Assembly (NCBI GenBank): GCA_026826555.1
Contig: JAKSZT010054458.1
Span: forward strand, 3,887,569-3,951,568
Reading direction: 5' to 3'
Origin: Tolypeutes matacus
Taxonomy: Eukaryota; Chordata; Mammalia; Cingulata; Chlamyphoridae
DNA: 64,000 nucleotides
In this document: piece by piece, positions 1 through 11,215 of the stretch
Layout: the number at the start of each line of letters is the position of its first letter
Numbering within the stretch: position 1 is the first letter of the stretch
Notes under the pieces: generated by a model
Told to the model about the DNA's origin: nothing
Database searches by the model: none
Seen by the model: only the letters and a program-made list of their open reading frames with translations
Program-made: the position numbers and the translations under genes

Positions 1-146
1 AATCTTATGACAACTTTACCTGTTTATCAAGGATTATTAGGTTAAATTTAGTGATTACCTACTTTTTATTTCACCAACAGGTACAGCAAAATCACAATTC
101 TTAACTTGTCTTAAATAAAAGTTTCGTGTGATAAATATTGAAAATA
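1..146. other. AT-rich sequence, nothing recognised
   Basis: No repeat or coding signal was seen apart from the left copy of the target duplication of the next element, which begins at its right edge. Confidence 0.5.
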
Positions 147-160
147 AAAGTTATTATCTG

Positions 161-282
161 CTTCACTCAACATAATGTCCTCCAGGTTCATCCATCTGTG
201 TTTACTTTTCAGTTTTTAATTGCTTATGTTTTCAATTATTAAATGTACAAAATAAAGTTTAAAAAAATAAAATAAAATAAAT
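161..282 (+). mobile_element. Tiny 5'-inverted (twin-primed) L1 insertion
   Basis: The 122-bp insert is flanked by a 14-bp direct repeat, AAAGTTATTATCTG, at 147-160 and 283-296. Its left part (about 161-202) reads as the reverse complement of the L1 ORF2 C-terminal region. Its right part (about 215-282) resembles a sense L1 3' end: an AATAAA signal followed by an A-rich tail, similar to the end of the L1 near 42190. Antisense 5' piece, sense 3' tail and a target duplication together are the expected product of twin priming. The element is far too short to encode anything. Confidence 0.75.
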
Positions 283-296
283 AAAGTTATTATCTG

Positions 297-1644
297 GTCT
301 ACATTTCAGAAGTACACTGTCATGTTTTTTTCTCTAGAGAGATAATAAAAATATATCTACACTTATTTTAAAGAAAATAATTGAAATGATATATGATGAT
401 GAGATTTTGGCTTCTTGCTGTACATTCCATATTGTTGAGCAGCAATGATCATCTATTTATACACATGGTACTTTAAAGAACATAATGTCAATAAGAAAAG
501 AAAGGTAGCAGAACATATGTATATTTACTTTTTCCCTGTGGCAGAAAGTACTTTGAAAAATAATTCATTGCTCCTTAAAAAAATTTAATCTTTGTAAAAC
601 AAAGTTTAGACATCCAAGTTATTAAGTTAGTTTTTGGCTATGTTGTATGACTATATCATTCTCAAAATATTTTTTCAGAACCTTGGTTCTCATCAATTTC
701 TTAAATCCAGAACTTTCATGTGGAGTAAGTACATTAATGCTGACCAAAGCTTAGGAAAAAAAACAAATATAGTCATTTTGCTTGTAATATGTTGTAGTCA
801 TTTTAGTTTATGTTCTCTTCAAATATTATTTACCTGCACATTTCATTTTAAAGTGTATTTATGGTCAGAGTGGTGACAATGTAAGAATAAGACATCTATA
901 ATCTATATTTATTCTCCAATACTAACATTCTCAGTTACTTTTCTCAGTTTATCACAATATTTTCTAAGAGAATAGTGCTTTCAATCTGTTGCATAAATAT
1001 CACAGCCTATATCCCTTTAATGCTTTAGTGTTTGAATGATTGACTCATTTATTTATACAGTATTAGACAAAGGCTTAAATTCATGAAAAAAATTTTAATA
1101 AGAAAAATGTTATCTTCTAAAGTTGTCCATACTTGAAATAAGGTTTGCATTCTACTGTTGATGATGTAATAAAGCATGTAAAAAGGAACAAACACAGTAA
1201 GTATGATTTCATTGAATAATTTCCATTTAAGTACCAAGAGTAGATATGTGTAATTATGACATAATATATACCTGTAAATGTAGTGAGAGATTATAAAAGA
1301 AATGTGTGATCATTGTTATTTAAAAAGCAATGAAGTGAATGCGTTAATGTTAATATTACAGGATTTCACAACTACTAAGCCAACTTGGTCTTCCTTGAGC
1401 TGGTGTATTATTGCTTGAAACTTTCTTCTTTTTACTCTTCCTCTAAAGAATAATATCTTCTATGCAGCAAGGTAGCAATTATATTATGAACATTAATAAA
1501 ATTCTTATGATAAATGGATATATTCTTGGTAAATTCACAATATTATATTATGCAATTGCCGACCTGTAGAAGCCCCAAAACATTACTTTCTGTTAGTATA
1601 TCAAGTGATTGTTCCTCATCACTGTCAAGTTAGTAAAGAAAGAT
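297..1644. other. Unannotated AT-rich stretch
   Basis: Short frames occur on both strands, for example 634-876 plus and 1049-1237 minus. They have no recognisable domain, no plausible splice context and the composition of random AT-rich DNA. No repeat family was recognised. Confidence 0.5.
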
Positions 1645-1895
1645 GTTTGAAGAGATGGGCTTTGGAGCCAGAGTAAATTCCTTCAATTGTTGCTGTGCTA
1701 ATACAAGCTGGGTGCCCTTAGCAAACTACCTAACTTTACACAATCCCTTTCCTCAATTGTAAAATGGGAAGAGGATCATTATCTAACTCCATTGGAATGT
1801 TGTGAATATTAAGCAAGATAATAAGCACTTAGGAATGTGCCTAGTAAGTGGTATATGGTAAGCACCACGCAGATGTTGGCTGATGTTATAATGCT
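1645..1895 (+). repeat. MIR SINE (ancient, tRNA-derived)
   Basis: The order of blocks matches MIR in sense orientation: a GGAGCCAGA-like core start near 1665, a CTAACTTTACACAATCC-like stretch, the conserved TGTAAAATGGGAAGAGGAT block near 1758, a GTTGTGAATATTAAGCAAGATAAT-type block, and a terminal CTAGTAAGTGGTA-like block. Divergence is high, as expected for an element older than placental radiation. No target duplication remains. Confidence 0.88.
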
Positions 1896-2183
1896 AGTGA
1901 GTGAATTGTTAGTTTTAATGATTGGTCTTTTATTTACATTAACAGAAGTTTAAGTATTAATTGTTCAAAACCACATCTTCTCCAGCTGAGGGTTTTATTG
2001 TGATTAAGAAACTGTTAATCACTTCAGTCACGTTTGATTTTATGGTATTTTAAAGAAGAGGTCAATGGGATGGAGCAGAAAAAAATGAGATTTAGCAGAT
2101 CACACTGAATTATGCAAAAGATACTTTCTTCATCATATAATAGAATTTGCAAAGTTGCTCTTCTATTATCATAGGGTGTTTTT

Positions 2184-2366
2184 TTTTTTTTTTAAAGATT
2201 TTATTTATTTATTCATTTATCCCCCCCTTGCTGCTTGTGCTCGCTGGGTCAGCTAACCACGCCGTGCGGGCAGGCTTGCCTTCACCAGGAGGCCCCTGGA
2301 ACCGAACCCAGGGCCTCCCAAATGGTAAACGGGAGCCCTACTAATTGAGCCACAGCCGCTTCCTGT
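2184..2366 (-). mobile_element. tRNA-derived SINE (armadillo DAS-like, long form)
   Basis: On the minus strand this reads: a head with an A-box-like TGGCTCAATTAGTAGGG, a B-box-like GGTTCGGTTCC, a GC-rich body, and a tail of TAAATGAATAAATAAATAAA ending in the T-run visible at 2179-2194 on the plus strand. A 12-bp target duplication, TAGGGTGTTTTT, lies at 2172-2183 and 2367-2378. A second copy with the same body is at 36569-36766. It is a non-autonomous retroposon presumably moved by L1. The frame across it at 2147-2344 is not a gene. Confidence 0.92.
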
Positions 2367-2378
2367 TAGGGTGTTTTT

Positions 2379-4479
2379 AAAAATTCGTTTTGTCTTTGTT
2401 GTTGAATAAACAGAGGAGAGTATTCTGTTTGATTATTGGTTGCTTAATTTTTTATAATGTTTCTTTAGCTACATAGATATAATAATGTGTTTCAATATGA
2501 ATTTCATGGAATATTAATCTAAGCTGGTATGCCCTGAAAAATGTAGCTTATGATCAAATAAGCTTATAACATTATAAAGTGTCTGAAAGACTATGAAAAA
2601 GAAACTTCTTTAGCATTGTTTTACTCATCATATCCCTGTTTTGTAAATCATAGATCTGCTCTGCATAAAACTTTTTAAAGATACACAGAACAATGTTTCA
2701 TAGAACTGTTTGTGAAAGATGCCCTTATCATCTACACTTGAAAATTTCTGACCCCCTCTAATAAACAAAGAACTATAAGAAAAGTCATTTATGTCAAGTA
2801 TAACTGGCTGTGAGTTAGAAATCTGTTAACTGCCAATGAATATAAAGCATTATCTCTTTATTTTTGCAACATTGAGTTAAAACAGTCTCTTAGCTCTTTA
2901 TTATCAGGCTCCTCAATAACTGACTGAATTAAAATTTTATTTGTTACAACAGCTAATTGTAGAATCAATGAAGACTCTCTTAATTAGTCAAGTGTGGGGG
3001 AAATTAGCAAATCAATTAAAGAAAAAAAGTCAAGTTAAAACACAAATATGTTTAAAATAAAAGTTGGTAAAATTTTCTTCTCATTGATTTCTATAGAATA
3101 TGTTACTTAACTATAATAAGTCCTAAATTGTCTAGAAATGTGGCAATTATTTTTAATGGACTAGCTTTGGTTTCCAGAAAATTGAGGATTAACATAATGA
3201 GGCACCCAGGAAATTTTTAAACAATTTTGAAATAAATCTTTCTATAATGGATATTATTAACCACATAATTCTTAACTGACTATGCTAATCTAACTTATTC
3301 CTTACTTTAATGACTAAAGGTTATCAATAGACATGTTTGTGATAATCCTATGGTAAATTGTATGCTATTACCCTAAGGTCTCTGGGATGTTTGTCCTTCT
3401 ACTAATGGTCCCAGGCTGATGTTCATTGTCTTGCTTTTAAAAGATTAGCTTTTGAAGTTTTCTTTAGCAGTTATTTATTCAAAATCCATCTCGACATTGA
3501 CTCTTCAACTCTTCTATACCTAGACTTCTCTTTGGAGCTGAAAACCTTTAAACTACATTTTCTAAGGGTCTTATTTTCGGATCCCAAATAGGTTCTATAA
3601 GATGAACTCCCAAATGGAAATTAGAGAGTGAGAGAACGATAAGATGTTTACAGTTCTGTTTTTACTTCTTATAATGGGAGTGGCATCCAACTTTTGGCAA
3701 CTGTTCATTCTTGTACTAGTAGTGGCAATTTTGGATACATCAGTGCCAGTCATCTACATGCAAATGTATATAATGTGGGGTCCAACAGTTAAAACAGGGG
3801 ATGACATTATCACTTAGGAAATAAGAGAATATTTTTTGAAACATGATTATGAATACTGGTGACCCCTAGATCAATGTAGGGGAGTTTCAGTCGGTTCATT
3901 TATACCCTAAATTATTTGTGACTTAACTTGCATATTTCTTGGCATATGATGGACCTAAATGCCAATTTGAAAGAATGACTTATTTTTCCTCATTCTCTCT
4001 AATTTTACCTTCTTCAATGATAAACTGGTATGATTGAAAATCGAAAATTAATATAAATCTAACAATTTCTTAATGTTGCTTTTAGCCCCAATAGTGGACC
4101 ATAGTAGAATGTAGAAGTATCTGGAAGGAATAAAAAAGTACAAAAATTGGAAAGTGTTGCAATCATCACATTTTTTATGATTACCATGTGTGTAATATAT
4201 TTCACTAAAAATTGCTGTTATAAAAGATTTATAAAGAGTAGGAAGACTAGGGTTACTTTTTCCATCTGACTTAAATATTGACAAAATTTGGAACTTCTCT
4301 CAGTTAAATAGTGGTAGCTGCTGGGCAGGGCTGGGGAAATGGGAGGATTTACAGCATTACTTCCATGTGAATATAGGCTATTTAGACACTAAAGGAAATT
4401 TTCTTATGCTCATATAGTTTTCTAAGGATTTATATTAATCAAATTCATACATCTCTTCTCAGATGCTTCATTTTTGAAG
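2379..4479. other. Unannotated AT-rich stretch
   Basis: About 2.1 kb with no recognised repeat, RNA or gene. The 78-codon minus frame at 4048-4284 has no known motif. Confidence 0.5.
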
Positions 4480-4835
4480 ATATAGTATAGTGAAAAGTCT
4501 CTAACCTTGAAGTTAGAATATAGGTCACAAGATTCAAATCTCTGCTTTTCAGAATCTGGTGACTTTGAATAGTTAGCTCAAAGAGTCTTCTTGATTCTTT
4601 ATAAATGTATGTCTTTATATGTGTGTGTATAATGATATATCAAGTAGACAAGAAAAGTGTGTTACACACCACTTTTTCAAAAGTTTTTTTTTGCAAAAAA
4701 AATATACATATATATTCATATTCTGCTCAATCTACCTACCAGCTCTACCTAACTCAAATAAATGTTTTGAGGATCTAATGAGAAAATATAAATGAAATGT
4801 AACTCAAGATACCAAAAAATAAGTATTATTGTTGT
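4480..4835 (+). repeat. Probable MIR, split by an AT-rich expansion
   Basis: The left part (about 4480-4560) resembles the MIR head and B-box region, including an AGATTCAAATCTCTGC-like block. The right part (about 4735-4835) resembles the MIR 3' half, including GAGGATCTAATGAGA and an ATTATTGTTGTTA ending. Between them is an AT-rich stretch with TGTGTG and TATATA runs that is not MIR, so the element appears to have been interrupted or locally expanded. Confidence 0.6.
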
Positions 4836-5182
4836 TAATAATAATTTTTTCTCATTTATAAATCAGAAATATTATAATCCATAAATTAATATTGAAGACA
4901 ATAATAAATATTCCCATACAGTGTGTCAGGACATTACATTTATTAACATTTTGGTCTACCCAAAATATGAGATTGCTGCTAAGTAGATGCCCCTGTTTGC
5001 AAAGTAAGGATTCAGACCTTAAATAAAGATGGGTTTTGTATGCTTTTTTGATATACTATGGCTGAAAACCTACCCTTACACAAGAAATAGCACCCCAAAG
5101 ACTGCTCTCATGTCACACATTTAATCAATTATGTTCCATTAAATACTATATTTCTAATATGCCCTCTATAATCAAATAGTCC
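4836..5182. other. Unannotated stretch
   Basis: AT-rich. A weak MIR-like feel near 4970-5010 was not strong enough to call. Confidence 0.4.
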
Positions 5183-5625
5183 TGAGGGCAGTAGTAACTT
5201 TTATTCGGTGCATCCTGAAACACAGACACAGGCACAACAAAGACTTTCAACAAATGTCTGCTTTATTACTTACACAACACAAAGAGCAGAAGAGATCCCA
5301 TCATTGTCAGTCCCAGGGAAGTCAACTGTTCTGGAAGGTTGACACTGGCCACTCAACACTCCCTGCTGCATATCAGATTTGAGACAGACCTGTGCTGCCA
5401 GAGGTGTGAGTATTGTATACACCCCAGGGAGAGTAGTCCCTGCCACTGAGAGTTCCCATCCTGATAAGCAGCAAGAACTGCTTGATCCCAGTTTGGGGTT
5501 AAGGTACAGTCAGGCTCTTCCAGTGATCTAATGTTTCCCTGAGGCTGCAGAATATAAACATGTTGAGACATCTACACACAACAGAAAAGGAGGGTGGTGT
5601 AGAACTGAGGGCTGGGAGATGGGAG
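5183..5625 (-). other. Unidentified GC-richer block, possible retroviral-type LTR fragment
   Basis: This block is clearly richer in G and C than its surroundings and abuts the LTR at 5626. On the minus strand it ends with two AATAAA signals about 65 bp apart (plus-strand TTTATT near 5199 and 5262), followed by a GTGCCTGTGTCTGTG-like run. Such an arrangement would suit the R/U5 end of an old endogenous retrovirus LTR or the 3' end of a processed transcript. Two overlapping minus-strand frames (5353-5571 and 5499-5702) match nothing I recognise. Neither a paired LTR nor a target duplication was found, so the identity stays open. Confidence 0.3.
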
Positions 5626-6252
5626 TGTAACAGTTTGATATTGTTTATGAATTCCAAAAATAGGTATTGGATTGTGTTTGTTTGTAAACTGGTCTGTTCC
5701 ACTGGGCATACTAGACTGTATTAGATTCAGAGGATTTGTGCTAACTTTATTAAATCAAGATTAGGGCTTTTATTTGACCACATCATTAGTCAGTGCAGGG
5801 TTGAGTCCCAACCCACATAGTGGAGATAACACAGAGTCTCACACAGTAGTAAATACATGGAAAAATAGAAAACAGAGAGTTTAGTTTGGATGCAGGAGCC
5901 CTGGGGAGAGAGCCCAGCCCTTCACCTGATAGTTTGCAGCTGAGAAAGCCCAGAAAGAAATGAGCTCCAGGGAGGGAGAAAAGCCTTATGCTAGGCTAGA
6001 GCTGTGAATGGAAGGAGCTGGGATCACAGAGCCATAGGAAAAGGAGGAAAGCTGAACCCTCACAGATGTCACCCACCATCTTGCATCAACATGTGGCAAC
6101 AGATTTTGGGTGAGAAAGTACCTCTCATGGTACCTTGACTTAGACTCTTTAGGGCCTGGTGACTGTATGATTCTACCCCAAACAAATGCTCTTTATGAAA
6201 GCCAACAGAGTTCTGGTGTTTTGCATCAGTACCCCTTTGACTGACTAATACA
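5626..6252 (+). mobile_element. Solo LTR, MaLR/ERVL-like, same family as 40642-41282
   Basis: It begins TGTAACAGTTTGATATTG and ends GACTAATACA, matching the ends and the internal order of the LTR at 40642-41282. The terminal GACTAATACA is typical of MaLR-type LTRs. The polyadenylation hexamer that is AATAAA in the other copy reads AACAAA here (6181-6186). No 5-bp target duplication is visible (GGGAG against GGCCA), so the flanks have decayed or the element was rearranged. No internal retroviral genes are present. Confidence 0.72.
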
Positions 6253-6287
6253 GGCCATATGTCCATGACTTTTCCAGCAGTATTTTT

Positions 6288-6375
6288 TTATTTTTTTAGG
6301 AGGCACAGGGGAAAGAACCCAGGACCTTGTACACAGGAAGCAGGTGCTCAACCACTTGATCTACATCTGCTTCCC
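6288..6375 (-). mobile_element. tRNA-derived SINE (DAS-like, short form)
   Basis: The minus strand reads GAAGCAGATGTAGATCAAGT (A box), then a B-box-like GGGTTCTTTCCCC, then a short A-rich tail. A 14-bp target duplication, CCAGCAGTATTTTT, lies at 6274-6287 and 6376-6389. It belongs to the same general group as 48625-48729 and is shorter than 2184-2366. Confidence 0.88.
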
Positions 6376-6389
6376 CCAGCAGTATTTTT

Positions 6390-6879
6390 ATATTAATTCA
6401 TTAGAATAAATTGTTCTCATAACTGGAATAAAACAATTTCACAAAATATTTTGTAATCTTACTTCAAGACATGAAAATATTGTAAAAATGATGTTGGAAT
6501 ACAATAACAAAAGTATTAACTATTTGAAATTATTCCCTATAGCAGTTACTATTTGATTTTGGAAACAAGGTGAAACCATGTTAAGATTTCAATAGTTTGA
6601 AATATCTACCATCAACAGAACATATATCCTCATAGAAAGAAGAAAGAAAAGCTCAAATACATTTTAAGATAATAAACTCCTCAAATACTTTTATTTAAGG
6701 AAAACTTGTTGAAATTATCTGCATTAGAGTAAAAACAATTTTAACAACAATTTCATGGCACCAGATATTGAACTCAGTTTTCCAGTTACCAGTGCAAAAA
6801 ACCCACAAAAATCACAAGGAGTTCATTTAAAATTCCATAAAATCAGCATGATTAGCAATAAGAAGAATTGATGACTATC
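6390..6879. other. Unannotated AT-rich stretch
   Basis: No repeat, RNA or gene recognised. Confidence 0.5.
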
Positions 6880-6890
6880 TACTATTTTCT

Positions 6891-7021
6891 TTTTTTAAAT
6901 TATCTTTTTATTTTTTAAACACACTATATATTACATAAATGCTACATTAAAAAAATATAAGGGATTCTCATATGCCCATTCGCTCCCCCTCCCACATTTT
7001 CCCACATTAACAACATCCATT
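6891..7021 (-). mobile_element. Severely 5'-truncated L1, 3' tail only
   Basis: The 131-bp insert is flanked by an 11-bp duplication, TACTATTTTCT, at 6880-6890 and 7022-7032. The plus strand begins with T-rich sequence, the complement of the poly(A) tail. It then carries the reverse complement of the L1 3' UTR end shared with 22040-22110, 34210-34270 and 36030-36100 (the GGGCATATGGGAATCCCCTA-type block). Confidence 0.88.
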
Positions 7022-7032
7022 TACTATTTTCT

Positions 7033-7317
7033 GAGCTAAGCATATTATATGACTTTCCATAATCTTATTAATCATTGATCAGAAACATTGACTTAATGAC
7101 AAGCAGATTTTCATATTATAAAGGAAAAATATAGGCTTTGCTGTTTAAAAAAAAAGTGGAAACCAGAGATCCCCTAGGATATAAAAATCAGGATATCTAA
7201 CAGGTAAACCTTATGAGAATTAAGGATCATACTTAACTTAAGCTTAAATATTTATCTTTACGCCTCAAATTTTAATATACAGAGGGTATTCTGTTTTCTC
7301 TACCATATATTTATTGA
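7033..7317. other. Unannotated AT-rich stretch
   Basis: Nothing identifiable. Confidence 0.5.
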
Positions 7318-7327
7318 TATCTACCAG

Positions 7328-7345
7328 TCTATCTATCTATCTATC

Positions 7346-7431
<86 letters not shown>

Positions 7432-7524
7432 ATCTATCTATCATCTATCTATCTATCATCTATGTATCTATCTTCTACTTATCTAGGTCTCTCTCTATTT
7501 CTCTATCTCTCTTTCTCTCTGTCA
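7328..7524 (+). repeat. TCTA tetranucleotide microsatellite with a CT-rich edge
   Basis: Repeated TCTA units run to about 7476, interrupted at intervals by CATC variants, followed by a TCTC/TTTC-rich edge to 7524. The 117-codon plus frame at 7314-7667 (Ser/Ile/Tyr/Leu repeats) is a translation of the microsatellite, not a gene. Confidence 0.97.
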
Positions 7525-9384
7525 TTTATCTATATTTTGTTTGTTTGTTACTTTTAATCAGCAAGAATAGGCAATTATCCTCCCATCCTCAACACCACAC
7601 CCCAAACCTCAATAACAAAGTGTGTCATGTTCAAGATGAATTTACTTCCATATATCTCCTTAATTAAAGCTCTTCCATTCTTAAACAAGATTTCAGTCTC
7701 AGATTTTGTGTTTTATCTTCTCAATTAGATGAACATATGTTATTTTATTTCTGTGTATCATTGTTTTAATATGCAAAGTGCCTTAACTACACCTCACTTC
7801 CTGTATCCCTTGAGACTCCCCTATGTGACTCTTGGCACTAGAGAGGTACAGATTCCTACCTTAAGATAAACAGGGTGAAACATTGCTTAGCTTCTAGCTA
7901 CAAAACCTTGGCTCCATTCTCTTACTTCCATCCTACTGGATGACTAATGGAATATAGTTTCATTTTGAAATATCCACCTTCTTCCAGTTAAATTCAGGAA
8001 TAATCTTGTTTCATGTCTATTTTCACTTCTCACCTTTAGGTGCATCCTTCCACCTCTAACCCTTTAACCATGCTCATTAGAATCCCAATCATTCCCAGTT
8101 AATGAGCTCTTCAATTTCTTCTGCTTTTCTCTTAACATTCTCTTTTTTTCCTCACCCTATATAAGAAATGACTGATACACAGTGATGCCACAATTTTGCT
8201 TTTGGACCACTGAGATTGAGGCTGTTTTTGTTATAAACTATATTTCCATGATGTGGAGAAGGTAAGGTGTTACTATTATTTCCCACTTCTACTTCCAATC
8301 CATTCTTCCTCATCTCCCACAAAATCCATTGGTTCTTTCCTAAATAGTATAGTAGACTTCCCCAAGTGATAACACTCTTATTCCTTTCATCTGTCAAACT
8401 TATTCTCTGAAAATATCTCATCTTGTACTACCCACCACTACTCCTGTTATCATTGATGGTAATTTAAATATCCATAAAAGTGAGCTATTTGATACTCTGA
8501 CCTCATAACTCTTTGACAGCAACTCCAATAATACTTTCTTCTACGTTGTCTTAGCCATGTATTTGCACATGCATAACAAAGACAGTATTATTCCAAGCAC
8601 CTTTAAAATCTTATTTCATGCATCCAACCTCATGATAACCACATCTTTTCCTTATATTTCATTTACTGTGGTATCTTTGTTGATTCTAATGAAACTCTTC
8701 CATTGACCATACTTTTGTTTTCCTAATATCAGCTTTCCTCATGTCATCATTTCCCCTCTTACACAATTTATATGTCATGAATTGTCGCCAAAACCTTCTT
8801 TTGCAAACACCACTAACTTAGTCAAGAAGTAGAAGAACTCTTCTCCTTCTTAGGCATAATCATTTAGATAAATAAACCATATTTAACACAACTATCTTCT
8901 TTCTCTTTGATTCCTTCTGACCAAGAGAATATTCCAGGGGAAAACAATGATTCATGACTATAAATCTCTATCTTAATTAACAATGACAGAACCTACTATA
9001 CTTTATTAGTGACTCCATTTTCCAAATATTGAAGAGGAATATTTCACAATTCTCACATACATCCCCAAATCTTCAATACTTCTTCATCTCCTCTATAGCT
9101 AATAACCTAACTCCATACTTTATTGAAATAACAGAAAATGTAAAGGTAATTATATCTCCTCATCCAACTGATAGATCTACCAATTTATTACATTCCACTG
9201 ACAGCTTTTATCAGTTCTGCTCTCAAAATATGAACAGATTTTAGATACTTCCCATCTTCTCCACAGCCAACAATTGGTCAAAGACAGCATTTTCTGTTCC
9301 CATATTGTTAAGATGACCTCCAACTTTGCATTCTTACAGTCTTTCTCAACTCAGTAGATGTTCTGACACTTTAAAAAGCATTCC
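7525..9384. other. Unannotated stretch, possibly degenerate repeat
   Basis: Plus-strand sequence is relatively rich in C and T, unlike the neighbours. It leads into the L2 end at 9385, so part may be an older L2 body, but no block could be aligned with confidence. The frames at 8152-8421 minus and 9029-9244 plus show no known motif. Confidence 0.35.
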
Positions 9385-9880
9385 TCTGTGCAGAAACTTT
9401 TTATTGTTTACCCCTTCACTCAGAATAAAATATAAAATTTTGTAATGGCATATGTGATCTTATATGCTTTGGTCTCTGTTATTTCTGTGGTCACTTTTAC
9501 AATACTCCATTTCCTTCTCATTAGGCTCCAGCCTCACTAGTATCTTTACTCTTCCTGGAAACAACTCAAGTCTGCTTCCATCTCAGGGCTTTTGATCATG
9601 TGTTCACACTGGAGTTCTCTTCCCTAGATAGTTATGTAATTCAGTTCCTCTCTTTTCCTCTTTGATCCAATGTCATATTTTCAATGAGGCTCTTTCTGAC
9701 AATTACGTATAGAAGAGTAGCTTCCAACCACAATACCCACCATATGCTGTTTTATGTTTCTTCATACACATATCAAATCACATTTTGTTTTTTATCTTTC
9801 CCCAAAGGAGTATATGATCCATGAAGGAGGGTTGGAACTTTGCTTAGTAAATGAATATTTTCCCAATGTGTAACTACATC
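9385..9880 (+). repeat. LINE-2 (L2) 3' end
   Basis: The order of blocks follows the L2 3' region: CTTCACTCAGAATAAAAT (the CACTTAGAATAAAATCCAAA block), a degenerate CTCCATTTCCTTCTCATTAG block, TCAGGGCTTTTGATCATG (CAGGGCCTTTGCACTTG), GGAGTTCTCTTCCC, a TTTGATCCAATGTCATATTTTC block and GAGGCTCTTTCTGAC. It ends with a GGAGTATATGATCCATGAAGG-like block and AGTAAATGAATATTT, the usual L2 terminus. It is heavily diverged and non-functional. Confidence 0.72.
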
Positions 9881-11104
9881 ACTAAATGTGTATAAAAACC
9901 CATTAGTAATCAATATATTTCTCTTTCTTTTACTATGTGGGAAGTATTCCAGGTCTTATCAAAGATCAAAACCTCCTTTTGATTTCTGGATCCTATACTG
10001 TCTGGCCTTCTCAATAATATTACTATTAAATTTATTCTGTCTACTATTTACTATTGATTTCTCCCACTCTAATGGATCATTTCCAGTAGAATATATCCAT
10101 CGATATTACCCACTTTACTTTAAGAAGTAAAAAGTCTATTGGTGACTTTTCTTCTCCTCTCTATATTATTTTTTCTTATTTTTACATAAAAAACCTTACA
10201 AGGAATAATCTATACTAGCCCTCTCCTGCACTTAGATTTCAACTTGTTTCAATTGGGCATTCATCTTCACATTCCACAAAATAATTCTTTTCATATTTAC
10301 CAAACTTCAACCTTGCCAAATTAAATATTCAGTTCCCTTCCTTCATGTTACCTGAACTTTCATCAGCATTTTGGCTTGGTAGATCATTCTTCCCACTTAA
10401 AACAGCTTTTTAATTTTTTATTTTTCCTTTTTCTAGGTTTCTGTGGAAACTTGCTTTAATACTTTTTCTGCCTCTTCTTATTCTATTTCATCTGCCAGAC
10501 TTAGAAATGAGGAAACAACATAAGTTTCAATCCTAGATACTCTATGCAATCGAAACCCTTACCATAGGTGATCAGAAAAAGTGTCACAGCTCTGTTGAAA
10601 TATGTGTCCTAATAAGCTTCAAGTATAAATGTCCATTACTGACCCAGCCCCAGTGTTTCAATATATTATGAAACTATCTGCTCAGCATCTTCACTTGAAA
10701 ATCTAATTAGCCTCCCACACATAATTCCCCCACAATGTGGTGCTCAAATTTGCTCATTCTCTATTGGCAAAATTATCCATTCAGTTCACTCAGCTTCTCA
10801 ACAACAAAACTTAGGAAACACTGTGTTTCTATGTTTTCCCAATACTCTAAGACTGAACTATCAGCAATTTGTTTTTGCTCAACCTCAAAAATATTCGCCC
10901 AATTTCAATTACATTTTACTCTTTCCATTTCACAGCCCTATTTCAAGTTACCATCATCTTATGACTGGATTAAAATACCTAATCAGGATTCACTTATTTT
11001 TTGACACAGCAGTCAAAAGTATTTTCATTTATATAATAAATCATACCATAAGATTTATGGATAAGAATCTCCTGTTTATTATTCTCTGTAATTATCTATT
11101 GCAA
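9881..11104. other. Unannotated stretch
   Basis: The frames at 9888-10130, 10735-11004 and 10823-11140 lack recognisable domains and overlap each other in different frames. No repeat was recognised with confidence. Confidence 0.45.
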
Positions 11105-11215
11105 AAAAAAGCAAATCCAAAGTTCTGGCTTTTTGCCTGAAAGACACTTTACTAGCTGGCCTATGCCCAACTCTCTGACCTCTCCCATCACATTTCTGCT
11201 TTCTCACAAGGATCA
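11105..11215 (+). repeat. Possible L2 fragment
   Basis: The sequence AAATCCAAAGTTCTGGC, then a CTGGCCTATGCCC-like and a CTCTCTGACCTCTCCCATCAC-like block, follows the L2 region that lies upstream of the part seen at 9385-9880. The similarity is short and degenerate. Confidence 0.42.

Noticed and set aside
7328..7524. CRISPR-like regular repetition
   Set aside because: Units are 4 bp with no spacers; it is a simple microsatellite in mammalian DNA.
7314..7667. 117-codon frame of Ser/Ile/Tyr/Leu repeats
   Set aside because: Translation of the TCTA microsatellite.
10735..11140. Two overlapping plus frames of 89 and 105 codons
   Set aside because: They overlap in different frames, lack motifs and partly run into a possible L2 fragment.
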